The notes under the pieces are model-generated. The model had not been told where the DNA came from, ran no database searches, and worked only from the letters and a program-made list of their open reading frames with translations. Below, in pieces: positions 1-10,380 of a DNA stretch of 64,000 bases; the stretch's first letter is position 1, and each line of letters opens with the position of its first letter. The stretch covers positions 992,001 through 1,056,000 of the forward strand of contig JADJTQ010000002.1 in the NCBI GenBank assembly GCA_016711125.1. Direction: 5' to 3'. This DNA is from Saprospiraceae bacterium (GTDB taxonomy: Bacteria > Bacteroidota > Bacteroidia > Chitinophagales > Saprospiraceae). A program made the position numbers and the translations under genes.

Positions 1-455
1 TCCTTCTGACCCATGATGAGATAATCTGGCTGAACAATATCGAGCAATCGCTTCACTACAGTGATGACTCCCTCAAAGTGACCAGGACGAGTTGGACCTT
101 CCATTACTTCCGTCAGGTAAAAGAGATTTGCTCTTACAGTCAAATCTACTCCCGGGGGGTATATTTCATCATCAGTGGGTAAGAAAAGGACCTGTACCTC
201 GACCGAGGTGAGCAAATGAATATCCTCCCTAAGGGGGCGGGGATATTTTTCCAAGTCTTTAGGTTCATTAAATTGGGTGGGATTTACAAAAATGCTACAT
301 ACCACCAAGTCAGCCAATTGACCTGCATGTTTCATCAAAGTCAAATGTCCCTGATGCAGAGCCCCCAGGGTTGGCACGAAAGCAATGGTTCTACCCTTTC
401 TTCTTTCTTTGGTCAGAAAAGTTTGAATCTGGTTGACAGTGGTAAAGACATGCAT
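1..455 (-). CDS. panC: Pantothenate synthetase, N-terminal part (cut by window edge)
   Basis: Condenses pantoate and beta-alanine with ATP to make pantothenate for CoA synthesis in the cytoplasm. Reading the minus strand from an ATG at 455 gives about 151 residues with the family signature near residue 30 (FVPTLGALHQGHLTLM), followed by SIFVNPTQFNEPKDLEKYPR and the PTRPGHFEGVITVV region; the two histidines of the nucleotide-binding motif are in GALHQGH. The frame is open to the window start, so the C-terminal half is missing only because of the edge. CoaX, another CoA-pathway enzyme, is encoded elsewhere in this window (42.1 kb). Identification is secure. Confidence 0.95.
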   Translation of the reverse strand, partial: MHVFTTVNQIQTFLTKERRKGRTIAFVPTLGALHQGHLTLMKHAGQLADLVVCSIFVNPTQFNEPKDLEKYPRPLREDIHLLTSVEVQVLFLPTDDEIYPPGVDLTVRANLFYLTEVMEGPTRPGHFEGVITVVKRLLDIVQPDYLIMGQK

Positions 456-484
456 AAATGAAGCGTTCGATTTAGCGACTAAAT

Positions 485-1537
485 TTAGTGACTAAACCAC
501 CGTTTCAAAACTTTTTCGGCCGTTTTACCCTGAGGCGTGTAGTCTTTGGTGGGGTATCCCTCATGGCCTTGCATTGATGGGTACCATTTCCAAAGGAATC
601 CTCCCTGCCAATAACTCTCATCGGCAAACACGGTATGTAGTGCATCTATCGCTATCGCCTGGGCCTCTTGATTGACATTCAATTTATCGAGCTTTTTTTC
701 CAGTTCCCAGGTATTAAAGGTAGTACCATCGACACTTAGATAACCGTACTCCGTAAAGATAATTGGTTTATCAAATTTTTTCTGGCATGTTCTTATGCTT
801 TCAAGTGGTTCCTTCCAGGCCTTTATCAATTTGGAAAGAGTTGGCTTTTCACGATCTGATAACGGGAAATAAGCATTGATACCAATATAATCTAGTTGAC
901 CCCAAAAGGGTATTTCTGTAAAATCATCCCAGTTGGCGGCATAAGTGATGAGTCCATGATAGACAGACCTAATTTGTTTAATAAGATTATTCCAGTATTC
1001 CGGTCGTTTCTTGACCGAATTTTTAAACTCCGTGCCAAGACAAAACATCTCGACGTCCAGTGAGTCGGCTAGGGCAGCATAGTACAAGATATAGGAAGAG
1101 TACCCCTGCTCCCAGGATTGCCAATCGGACTCAAGCTCAAAATCGTAGTCACCCGTCCACCAGCCACGGCTCCATACCTGTGGTTTAAGCATGGTTTTCA
1201 ATCCAGCACTTTTGGCTCTTATAATGGTCTCCTTGACACCTTCGGGGCTTTCTCCCCACCATTGGTGATTCGAGCCATATCTGACAATAGGTTGTCCATG
1301 AGGGGTGAATCCATAAGGAACAATGGCAATCCAATTGCAATGAATATCTTTCATGGCTTTCATGGGATCGGATGAAAAAGGCCGGGGAGGGGCCACCATC
1401 GTCAAACCACAAATGGGTTTCTTGGCAATCACGGTTGGTCGCGGATCTTGTAAAAAGCAGGAAAGGCTACCAATCACAATGCAAATAATGGTTGGTATTT
1501 TTGCGTAGAATGACAAAATCGCAAGTGTTTTATGCAA
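485..1537 (-). CDS. GH113-like beta-mannanase-type glycoside hydrolase, probable lipoprotein
   Basis: A TIM-barrel protein of about 350 residues resembling glycoside hydrolase family 113 (endo-beta-mannanase type). Two glutamates fit the acid/base and nucleophile: E170 in CLGTEF and E263 in FTEYGY, with an aromatic-rich barrel (WSRGWWTGDYDF, FLWKWYP). The N-terminus has a hydrophobic segment ending in a lipobox-like GSLSC at about residue 27, suggesting an exported lipoprotein. No ATG precedes the signal sequence: the frame opens with TTG at 1537, and a second TTG (about 1519) would give a more compact signal peptide. It sits just downstream, on the same strand, of nothing obvious, with panC 30 bp beyond its stop. 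Substrate is inferred from family only. Confidence 0.75.
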   Translation of the reverse strand: MHKTLAILSFYAKIPTIICIVIGSLSCFLQDPRPTVIAKKPICGLTMVAPPRPFSSDPMKAMKDIHCNWIAIVPYGFTPHGQPIVRYGSNHQWWGESPEGVKETIIRAKSAGLKTMLKPQVWSRGWWTGDYDFELESDWQSWEQGYSSYILYYAALADSLDVEMFCLGTEFKNSVKKRPEYWNNLIKQIRSVYHGLITYAANWDDFTEIPFWGQLDYIGINAYFPLSDREKPTLSKLIKAWKEPLESIRTCQKKFDKPIIFTEYGYLSVDGTTFNTWELEKKLDKLNVNQEAQAIAIDALHTVFADESYWQGGFLWKWYPSMQGHEGYPTKDYTPQGKTAEKVLKRWFSH

Positions 1538-1744
1538 AAGTGTGTATTTTCTATCTTAATTGTTGAAAATTCATTAATAAGTTAGAATTTCTATAGTTCA
1601 AATATAATACTATGGCAATAGAGAGGCCATAGAGGTATGAATTACATAAATAAAAATCAAATTACTTATTGAATTTGTATAGAATAGATACTTATTTTAC
1701 ATTTGCTGATGATTGACTAAAGTTGTTAATCGTTTTGTAATAAT

Positions 1745-1906
1745 TGTGAGATGACGAAACCGGTAGACGTGCCCTCTTGTCTCGGGGGTGGGGGTAAGGG
1801 ATAAACATTGCGTAATGCTCCGAGCAATCGGAACCAGGGTTGACCACTTAAAAAGTTTTGCGCATCAGCTAACCTCTTCGTGGAGGTTCGAATCCTTCTC
1901 TCACAG
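1745..1906 (+). tRNA. tRNA-Leu-like element with ~80-nt oversized variable region (possible pseudo-tRNA)
   Basis: Seen directly: a perfect 7-bp acceptor stem (1745-1751 with 1899-1905), a class II style D arm (1754-1770, containing GGTAGA), a 5-bp anticodon-like stem (1772-1776 with 1784-1788, one G-U) and a T arm with TTCGAAT loop (1882-1898). Between the anticodon stem and T arm lie about 93 nt instead of the usual 10-20. The anticodon loop would read GTC with a pyrimidine at position 37, which does not fit leucine, and the 3' end is GCACA rather than CCA. It may be a degraded or interrupted tRNA-Leu gene. The insertion is too short for a normal group I intron. Confidence 0.4.
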
Positions 1907-2024
1907 CACATAGAGCTTTATGCCTTATCTGAAATTCGCTAAAACGATTTTGGATGAGGCTTTTTTTTTGTTAGCGGTGCCTCGCTATCTTAAGTTTCCG
2001 AACTATATTTTCTATTTTGACTCA

Positions 2025-3137
2025 ATGAAAGCTAATAGTCTTTACGTAGCAGCTACCAATCAACATGTTGGAAAAACAACAAGTACGTTGGGACTTGTTT
2101 CGGTATTCAAAAAGAAAGGTATTAACATAGGTTATTGTAAACCGGTAGGCCAACGGTTTCTAGATCTAAAGAATATCCGGGTAGATAAAGACACGCTCCT
2201 TTTTGCCGACCTCCTGGGCTTTGAACTCAAACCAGATCTTCATTCACCTGTCATTCTCGGGCAGGGTGCTACAACTGCGTATTTGGATAACCCTGATAGC
2301 TTTCATTTTGAGGAAGATATTCGTTATGCATCCCAATATCTCAAGGAGCACCATGATTTTGTAATTTTTGAAGGGACCGGCCATCCGGGAGTTGGGAGTA
2401 TTGTCAATTTATCCAATGCCGATGTAGCTAAACATGTCAATGCTTCAGTGATCATGATCGTTGAGGGCGGTATTGGAAGTACCATAGACCGGCTTAATGT
2501 TAGCATGGCAATGTTTCGGGAGAAAAAGGTACCGATACTGGGTGTTATCGTTAATAAAGTGCTCCCTGACAAACTTGATAAAGTGCGATATTATGTGGGT
2601 AAAAAACTGAAAGAAATGAATTTGCCCTTGTTGGGTCTTATGCCATATGATGAAACACTGGCTTATCCGATTATTAGTACCATATGTGATGCTGTCAATG
2701 GCTCTGTCATTCAAAATCATGATCAAATCGAGCGGCAAGTGGAAGACATTATGGCCGGCTCGCTCATCGACATCAACCGGATCAAAGAAGCAAAAAATAT
2801 ACTGTTGGTCGTGGGTGCAGATCGGGTAAACAATTCGATTCACAAAATCGATCTTTTATCGCAGGTTCATGATATTGAAATATCGCCACTCGCTGGCATT
2901 GTTGCTACCGGAGAAGGTGGTATCAACGAAACAAGTATCGAGTATATCAAGAAACATCGGCTACCCCTAATCAGGACTCATCTCGACACTTTTGGATCAG
3001 TCATCAAGATCAGTCGGATCGAGGTTAAAATAAACCTGAATACACCGTGGAAAATAGACCGGGCTATTAACCTAATTGAAGAAAACATTGACCTGACTCA
3101 AATCATGGATTCCATACAAATAAGGATAGGGTCGTGA
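2025..3137 (+). CDS. Stand-alone Pta N-terminal-like protein (BioD-like P-loop + DRTGG domain)
   Basis: About 370 residues matching the non-catalytic N-terminal half of long phosphotransacetylases. Residues 1-210 form a dethiobiotin-synthetase-like P-loop fold (ATNQHVGKTTST near residue 9, then YCKPVGQ and FEGTGHPGVGS); residues about 215-330 match the DRTGG regulatory domain (VATGEGGINETSIEYIKKHRLPLI). The phosphate acetyltransferase catalytic domain is absent and not encoded next door. I chose ATG 2025 because the P-loop fold starts right there; an upstream ATG (1920) adds 35 unconserved residues. A nucleotide-sensing or regulatory role is inference. Confidence 0.75.
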   Translation: MKANSLYVAATNQHVGKTTSTLGLVSVFKKKGINIGYCKPVGQRFLDLKNIRVDKDTLLFADLLGFELKPDLHSPVILGQGATTAYLDNPDSFHFEEDIRYASQYLKEHHDFVIFEGTGHPGVGSIVNLSNADVAKHVNASVIMIVEGGIGSTIDRLNVSMAMFREKKVPILGVIVNKVLPDKLDKVRYYVGKKLKEMNLPLLGLMPYDETLAYPIISTICDAVNGSVIQNHDQIERQVEDIMAGSLIDINRIKEAKNILLVVGADRVNNSIHKIDLLSQVHDIEISPLAGIVATGEGGINETSIEYIKKHRLPLIRTHLDTFGSVIKISRIEVKINLNTPWKIDRAINLIEENIDLTQIMDSIQIRIGS

Positions 3138-3211
3138 AATAAAATGAATTGAAAATGGGTTTATATATAAAATATCGCCTACCTTAAAGGTTGGTATTAT
3201 GAATAGGTAGG

Positions 3212-3297
3212 GCAGCCCCGCTTCATAGTTTCAAGATTCCCTTTTTTTGAAATAAGTATAGCAGTAGAGAATTTAACAAAAAGGGGGCTGCTTTTTT
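3212..3297 (+). terminator. Possible terminator with long loop after the Pta-N-like gene
   Basis: GCAGCCCC at 3212-3219 is complementary to GGGGCTGC at 3284-3291, which is followed directly by six T. The 64-nt loop is long for an intrinsic terminator, so the pair may instead be part of a structured 3' UTR. It lies between the + strand gene ending at 3137 and the convergent DUF4920 gene. Confidence 0.4.
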
Positions 3298-3300
3298 CTC

Positions 3301-3810
3301 TTAACGCATATGGATTACTTGCTGCTGCCTACAGTTGCTAACTTTTATTAACACTCCTTTGGCCATGAAGCGGATTTCTTCCTTAGGTTCAGTGATTTTA
3401 GCAATTTCATCTTCTGACTGACCTGCATCTTTGGCATAATGCCGAAGGTCTTCTACCGTTGTTAATTCGCGGTAGGCCACTCCTTCAATGACGACCTCTT
3501 TGCCTGCAGCATCTTTCGGTACGAAAAAAGCATAATCCTTAAATTGGACAAACACGGGCTCAGTAGCTGTAACGTCACTAATGTTCATCCAGCAGCCCTT
3601 CATCTGACATACATTATTAATCTGCCCGGATACCTTTGCCACAACCGAGTCCTGCCTAGTTAAAACTGCCAGCAGATCAGTCACACTAACAGCCGATTCT
3701 ACAGTGATTTGATCACCAAACGACTGAAACTGATCCTCTTGTGCATGGATTAAAGTTACCATCATTGTCAAACAATAGATCGAGATAAGTGCTTTGTTAG
3801 AAAATTTCAT
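3301..3810 (-). CDS. DUF4920 family exported protein
   Basis: A 169-residue protein with a type I signal peptide (cleavage after about LIHAQ, residue 24) and the DUF4920 core: a paired-cysteine motif CQMKGCWM (C68, C73) followed by VFVQFKDYAFFVPKDAAGKEVVIEGV. The family is common in Bacteroidota periplasms; its function is unknown, and the conserved cysteines suggest a metal or redox role by inference. It is convergent with the upstream Pta-N-like gene and divergent from the MORN-metacaspase gene. Confidence 0.8.
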   Translation of the reverse strand: MKFSNKALISIYCLTMMVTLIHAQEDQFQSFGDQITVESAVSVTDLLAVLTRQDSVVAKVSGQINNVCQMKGCWMNISDVTATEPVFVQFKDYAFFVPKDAAGKEVVIEGVAYRELTTVEDLRHYAKDAGQSEDEIAKITEPKEEIRFMAKGVLIKVSNCRQQQVIHMR

Positions 3811-3952
3811 TGCTTTCTGATTTTAGTTAGTCACAAAATTATGAACTCCTAACGTTTTTCTTAGCAATATATTCGAAGAGAATCAGTTTATAAAGAGTCT
3901 AAAAAACACTGCTTAGCGACTCGAACTAGTACAAAAAGAAACAACACAATTG

Positions 3953-5453
3953 ATGAAAAATTGGCTTTTTGTACTATCGCTTTGCTGTCCCGTTTTAATT
4001 TCCGCCCAATGTATCAAAGGCAATTGCAAAAATGGTAAGGGTGTATACCGATACCAGAATGGAGCCATCTATTCGGGCGATTTTTCACAAAACAAACCAG
4101 ATGGTATTGGCACTTTGATCTTCTCAAACGGTAACAAATATGTGGGTCACTGGAAAAGTAGTCGTAAAGAAGGCGAAGGTAAAATGATTTTTACCTCGGG
4201 TGAGACCTATTCAGGGCAGTTTGTGGCCAATCGATTTCATGGCTACGGTATTTATCAATTTAAAAATGGCAATCGTTATGAGGGCTACTGGAAAGAGGGT
4301 AAACCTCATGGTGAAGGTAGTTTGTATAAACCCGATGAAGAAACCGTGGTAGGGATCTGGACTGATGGAAAACTTCAACAGCAGGAAGGTACCCGCGATG
4401 AACCAATCGAAGAAGCCAATAAGGAAGTTGTATACGATGAACTTCAGGATTGCAACCTGCAAAATTGTCTGACTGGTATTGGCAAATTTGACTACAGTGA
4501 CGGAAGTCACTACGAAGGTGAATTTCTAAATGGAGACCCTCATGGACAGGGTATCTGTCTCTATCAAAATGGTGACCGGTATTCGGGTGAATGGTATCGT
4601 GATCAACCTAATGGTCGGGGTAAAATGAACTACTACAATGGCGACGTTTTAGAGGGAGCCTGGCAGAACGGCCAATTTGTACGAGGCAGCAAATTGTTAA
4701 AATCAGAATTGGCTCCGAAGAAAGATCAAAAAGACAGTAAGATCTACGCATTGCTGGTGGGTGTCTCGCGCTATGAAAAATTTGAATCTCTCAAATATAC
4801 CGATGATGATGCGTACCGAGTTTATGCCTTCTTAAAAAGTCCCGAAGGCGGCGCTCTGGCTGACGAACAGATCAGTATTCTGATCGACGAAAGTGCCACC
4901 AAACGCAATATCATGAGATCTCTAGATGATTTGGTAGCCGGGCTGGTGATAATGACGCCGTATTTTGTTTTTTCTCCGGTCATGGTATCAATGGTCATTT
5001 TTACCGATCGATTCAGACGGGTACCGTAATTCTTTGGCCTATGAAGAGGTAAAGGAGCGACTGCAAGCCTGCAAGGCAAAGCAAAAACTTTATGTCGCCG
5101 ATGCTTGCTATTCGGGCAGTCTTCTAAGCTCCCGTACCGCCCTTACTCAATCGGTCGAAATGCTTTATAGCAAACTCAATGAAACCAGTGGTGGCACCGC
5201 TTTCCTGTTATCTTCTAAAAAAGAAGAATACTCTTTAGAGTCAGAGGGTCTGAGACAGGGTATCTTCAGTCATTTTCTGATCAAAGGCTTAAAAGGTGAT
5301 GCGGATACCAATGGAGACAAGATTGTGTCGGTAACGGAGTTGTATAAATACGTCTACGGGAGTGTTCGTGACTATACAAAAATGGCTCAGACACCCATTT
5401 TAGCAGGAAGGTTTGATGAAGACATGCCGGTGGGTGTGGTGAGATCCTGGTAG
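3953..5453 (+). CDS. Secreted MORN-repeat metacaspase-like protease (two frameshifts)
   Basis: A signal peptide (ends about ISAQ, residue 20) is followed by roughly eight MORN repeats in two blocks (residues 27-145 and 165-245; pattern YxGxWxxGxxxGxG) and a caspase-like peptidase C14 domain from about residue 263 (KIYALLVGVSRY). The catalytic pair is present: His in FFSGHG (codon 4981-4983) and Cys in DACYSGS (5105-5107). The frame breaks twice: one G appears missing at 4940-4942 and one T at 4998-5002. Restoring both gives AGAGDNDAV and HFLPIDSDG, so the domain reads through. I take these as sequencing indels. ATG 3953 is preferred over the in-frame TTG just before it. Confidence 0.8.
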
Positions 5454-5588
5454 AGAGATCAGAAGTGATGAAATCACTAGATTAAGCTTGTTGCCATCCT
5501 CTTTTTAATAGAATATGAATCTAACTAAATAGGAGTCAAGTCTATTTTAGGCGTAAACTTCTACCAAAATACAAATGATTATAAAAAA

Positions 5589-8369
5589 TCATTTATCTGC
5601 TTTTTCAGTCAATTTTAATCCGTAGTTTATTCCTTTTTCAACCGCGGGTATCCCATCTCTCATCCAAATCGGCATCGGTGCATCCTTTAAATAATGTTCA
5701 AAAAATTGAAATAACCTTCGGTTAAAATCCAATTTATTTTGCCATTTCACCGGCCAGTGGGGTTCACCATTGTAATTCAGAAGCCAGGCGGGTTTATGAA
5801 GTCTCCGTAGTGCCACAAAAAATTCTATACCCTGATACCATGGCACTGCACTATCTTCATCATTATGCATTATTAATATTGGTGTTTTTATCTTGTCAAT
5901 ATTAAAAATGGGAGAATTCTCAATATAGAGATCAGGCCTTTCCCATAGACTGGCACCCAATCGACTTTGGGTGTGTTCGTACTGAAACATTCGGCTAAGA
6001 CCGGTACCCCAGCGAATTCCCCCGTAAGCACTAATCATGTTGACCACAGGAGCACCAGATTCGGCACAGGCAAACAGATTGGTCTTTGTTAAGATATGAG
6101 CAATTTGATATCCTCCCCAGCTATGCCCTTGAAGTGCAATTTTTCCAGGGTCAACAAAACTCTTCTCAATCATTGCTTCCGTACCCGATACTACCGCATT
6201 ATAGGCACTTTCTCCGGGATAGCCGATTTTGTACACCACATCGGGGTTAAAATCAAATATCCATTGCTGGAATAATAACTATAATTGATGGTTGATCGAC
6301 CAGGAGCCGGAGCCCGGTGAGTATGCAATTCATCGGAACTACGTTCATAAAAATTGACGATCATCGGATATTTTTTTGAAGGATCAAAATTTTCCGGTTT
6401 CACCAATAGTCCCGTGAGTTCTTGACCATCAAAGGATTGCCAACTAACCAATTCGATGTCACCCCAATAATATTGTTTTTGTTGTGGGTTGGCGGTGGTG
6501 ATTTTTTTCGCCGTATTAAATTCATGATTTACTGCGAGATATAGATCTGGGAAATCCTGAAAAGTCTCCCTGGTAAATAAAACTGCAGCGGATTGTCTTG
6601 CTTGTAAAGGAGTCCGGTCGAGCCGAAATTGGCCTTCCAATAAAATCTCTAACTTACCCTCTAGCGGTTGTAAATTGGCATAAAATTCTTCTTTTGAGGC
6701 TTCTCTAAAGCCGCGGATCAGCCAGTTGTCTGGGGGCATGTGCTTCTCCTCTTTATCTAAACGGACATAGCGATATTGAGTCTGGTCTTTGCGACCCCGG
6801 GTCAGCTTTCGCATGTTTTTCCCATCGCCTGGGTGCAGCTTCCCAAATATCGTAACGATCGTACAGATACATTTTTTCATCATCTTTACTCCAGCCAGCC
6901 AGGCCGTAGCTATTGGGAAAGTCGGGTAGATCGTTTAGTTCGTCGCTGAATAAAACGTTGTTTTCAGTAAGGTTAATGAGCTTTTTCTCTTTAATGCTAT
7001 AGACGTACCAGGTGGTATCTGGCTCCTCATACCAATAGATGTATTGACCCCCGGGAGACCAATCAGGATTTCCTGTGATATTCTCTTTAATTAATTTTTG
7101 AGTTCCATCAAGTAAGGATACCAAAAATGCATCTTTAAATACCCGGCCTTCCCAGCTGAGTGCCATTCGCTTCGAAAGATCATCCAGACCAATTGCCCAT
7201 GCCAAATCCAGATCGGGATGAATTTTTATGGTCGGTTTTTCTCTGCTAGCAACAGCCACAACAGATTGCTTTTCCAGATTAAAACCCAAAAGATAACTTC
7301 GGATTTTTTCGGTTTTTTCCTGAACTTCTTGCTCAGTATATAATGCTTGATCCTGATAATGCCAGATTTCGAGATCAACAACGTCGTCAGGTATTAGGGT
7401 AGTATCTTTTTGTAGCGGAGTTGGAGCTGCCCCCAAAAACAGATAATGCATGTCCGGCGAAAAATAGCTCTGAAAGTGCTCAGAAATAATCCAGTCTTCT
7501 GGAATTTGAGGATCATTACCCTTCAGGATTAAACTCGCAGCGGTGTCAGGATAGGTCCATATATATTGGTCGTAAATAGCGACTGCATGATCACTTGTGT
7601 CCGGGTCCTGCAGACAACAAAGCTTTAGTCCGTCTTTTAAGCAGCCTAGGTTTTTCACTTTTCCAAGGCCACTAAAAACAGTGAGACGGCTTTCATTTTT
7701 AAGGTCCAGAAACTGCACATGAGTCATCCGGGAAGAGTCTGTCGCATTCTGGTTTAAATAAATGATTGGTGCCTCTTCCGCGAAGACGATCGATTTTATG
7801 TAAGGGAAAGTGTCTTTTGCATTCTTTTCCAGGTTCTGCACGATAAAGGTTGATTCGTCTTTGTTGGGCTTACGGGGTAGCTTATTGAGCATTATGGAAT
7901 CCCCACCATTCCGCAGTTCGTAAGCGATCGATCCTCCCCATTTATCCGGTGTTTTCAGTGATTTTACATCGGGAATAGACTGTTTTTGATTGGTCATTAA
8001 ATTCCACAGCAATAGTGTATCGCCGGGTAGATCTTTTTCCTTCACTTTTTTCTTCTTTAAGGAATCCATCAACGCTAATTCATGGTGAACCAGACAAACA
8101 AGAGTTGAGGTAAGTTCATCAAAATAAGCCTTATGTCCTCGTTGGACCCGTATCTCCTTTTGGTTGGTTGTATTCAAGATGACCAGACTCCCATCTCCCT
8201 TATTTGGATTGAGTTCATAGATCGCCCAGGTGCCATCATTTGAAATTTGTGGATTTTCAATGGCATTCCAATTGAAATAAGCGGATTCTGAAAGCGATTG
8301 CTTTTCTTGGCTGGAGATTTGTGAGTGAAACAGACACATAAAAACACCGACGAGTAACACCTGGTACAT
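5589..8369 (-). CDS. S9 family prolyl-oligopeptidase-like serine peptidase (two frameshifts)
   Basis: An exported peptidase (signal peptide in the first 25 residues from ATG 8369) with an N-terminal beta-propeller and a C-terminal alpha/beta-hydrolase. The triad is intact: Ser in GHSWGG (codon about 6123-6125), Asp in MHNDEDSAVP and His in GEPHWP. Three open frames cover it. One C is extra near 6831-6833 (restored reading: DIWEAAPGDGKN) and one T is missing at 6249-6252 (restored: YLIFNPDVVYKIGYPG). The total length of about 926 residues suits the Bacteroidota S9 peptidases related to the DPP/acylaminoacyl type. It probably degrades peptides in the periplasm; exact specificity is not readable. 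Confidence 0.85.
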
Positions 8370-8480
8370 GGGCTCTTGCTTTAATTTTATTTTAGCTGCC
8401 AAATTATGAATAATCATTCGATTGGATCGTTATACGTTGATCAGCGACTACAAGTGAGTTCTGATAAAAACCATTCATTA

Positions 8481-10252
8481 ATGCATGGAAAGTCGTTTAG
8501 GAATTGGCTGTGTTTTTGCTGCCTGTTCGCAAGTTGCCATTCGGTTTTTGGTCAGAATTCATTGGAAGATTCGACCACCGATCCGGAGGAGGTTATGTTA
8601 ATTATTCTAAGTCAAAAGACAGATTTTGGCCATGTTGCAAATGTCAGAAGCAAGAGCCAGAAGGGGCAATTGGTGTACTCAGCACTAAAAGCCATGCTAT
8701 TGAAACACAGATGGTGGTCCGGTCAATCCTTGATGAAGCAAATATAAACTACCGGTGTTATTGCATAGCCAATGTGATTTGCGCCCAAATTGATGTTGCG
8801 ATGATCGAGCGATTGTCTGCCTTGTCAGAGGTTGTAAAGATAATACCAAATGCCGGGATACAGATGCCCGAAACACCTCTGCAGGGTCTTAATCCCGTGG
8901 CAAGAAACCTGGATGAATTACCACGGGGTTTGACTATGATCGGTGCTGATAGAGCCCGGGAAATGGGTTATCGAGGGCAAGGTGTTGTAGTGGGAGGACA
9001 TGATACCGGTGTTGACTGGCAGCATCCCGCGTTAATCAATAATTATCGTGGTTGGCAGGACGATGAAGCCAATCACAACTACAATTGGCATGACGCCATT
9101 CACAGCGTCAGTCCATTGCATAAAGATTCGGTTATCACTGACTCGACCAACCCATGTGGTCTAAGCATTTTAGAGCCTTGCGATGATGTCCCAAGCGGTC
9201 ATGGTACCCATACTGTGGGTACCATGGTGGGTCAAGACCCATTGACAGGAACAATCGTTGGAGTAGCTCCTGAAGCTGAGTGGATATCTGTGCGTAATAT
9301 GGAGCGTGGTTATGGATCAGTGGCTTCTTATCTGGAGGGTTTTGAATGGTTTCTTGCTCCGACTGATCTCAATGATGAAAATCCGGACCCCAGTAAGGCA
9401 CCCGATATTATCAACAATAGCTGGGCTTGCATCGAAGAGGAAGGTTGCGAGTTAAGTAATTTTTCTGTTTTAGAAACGGCAGTCAATAATTTGCGAAGGG
9501 CAGGAATCATGGTAGTTGCATCAGCCGGTAATGGTGGTTCCGGCGGTTGTGCCACGATTACAGATCCACCGGCTATTTACGAACAATCTTTGACCGTTGG
9601 GTCTACTGATCCGAGTGATTCTTTATCGAGTTTTAGCAGCCGTGGTCCGGTGACGATAGATCAGAGTTTTCGGGCGAAGCCTGATGTCACTGCCCCGGGC
9701 AGGGGAGTACTCTCAAGCATTAAGGGTAATCAGTATGGATTGCTGTCTGGCACGAGTATGGCAGGGCCTCACGTAGCGGGACTGGCTGCATTAATTATAT
9801 CTGCCAATCCGGATTTGGCTGGAGACGTTGACCTGATCGAAGCTATCATCAGGCGAACGGCCGTAGTTAAAGCTTCTGATGGTGCATGTACAAGCTCTGG
9901 TTCAATGGATTCTGATGCCAACTTTCTCTATGGATCCGGCAGGATCAATGCTCTGGATGCTGTCAGCGAAGCGATCAGTATCTCAACATCGACCCGGGAA
10001 TCAAAGCAATTGCTCAACTGGTACTTGTTTCCAAATCCGGCCGACAACTACACTACCATCAGTACTCCTGATCCTTTGAGCCAATTGGACTAGGTCATGT
10101 ATGACCTAACGGGAAGAAAAATACAAGAACAAATATTTTATGGAGTTGAAAAAAGATTGGAATTAGGTGATTTGCCTGGAGGAATTTATCTGATTAAAAT
10201 TTCCAGCCTGAAGGGATTACAGGAATTTAAATTACTGCAAATAGTCCACTAG
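8481..10252 (+). CDS. T9SS-secreted subtilisin-like S8 protease (frameshift and in-frame TAG)
   Basis: Signal peptide (residues 1-25, ends VFGQ), an N-terminal propeptide-like region (VMLIILSQKTDFGHV) and a peptidase S8 domain with its triad: Asp in GGHDTGVDW, His in SGHGTHTVG, Ser in GTSMAGPHVAG. The propeptide and catalytic frames differ by one base; one A seems missing at 8687-8690, and restoring it gives ALKSHAIETQ. After YLFPNPADN, an in-frame TAG at 10091-10093 interrupts the type A sorting domain, whose remainder (VMYDLTGRKIQ to KLLQIVH) continues in the same frame to 10252. Either the stop is a sequence error or the product loses half of its secretion signal. Confidence 0.85.
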
Positions 10253-10380
10253 ATTAAGGCTGGATTATTAACATGATAGTCATGCATCACATTGTATTCC
10301 AATACTGTAACTGCCCTGTTAATGAGTATCAGAATCTTTCCTGTAGGACCTGCTATTTAAATAACATTGCGAGGATGGAA

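Noticed and set aside
216..461. Plus-strand open frame of 81 codons
   Set aside because: It is antisense to panC, whose minus-strand product is unmistakable.
1745..1906. Group I intron in tRNA-Leu, or selenocysteine tRNA
   Set aside because: The extra segment is far shorter than a group I intron and lacks its core pairing; D arm and acceptor do not fit tRNA-Sec.
1726..1911. Minus-strand 61-codon frame
   Set aside because: It lies over the tRNA-like element and has no recognisable protein features.
2445..2843. Minus-strand 132-codon frame
   Set aside because: Antisense to the Pta-N-like gene, with no signal or motif.
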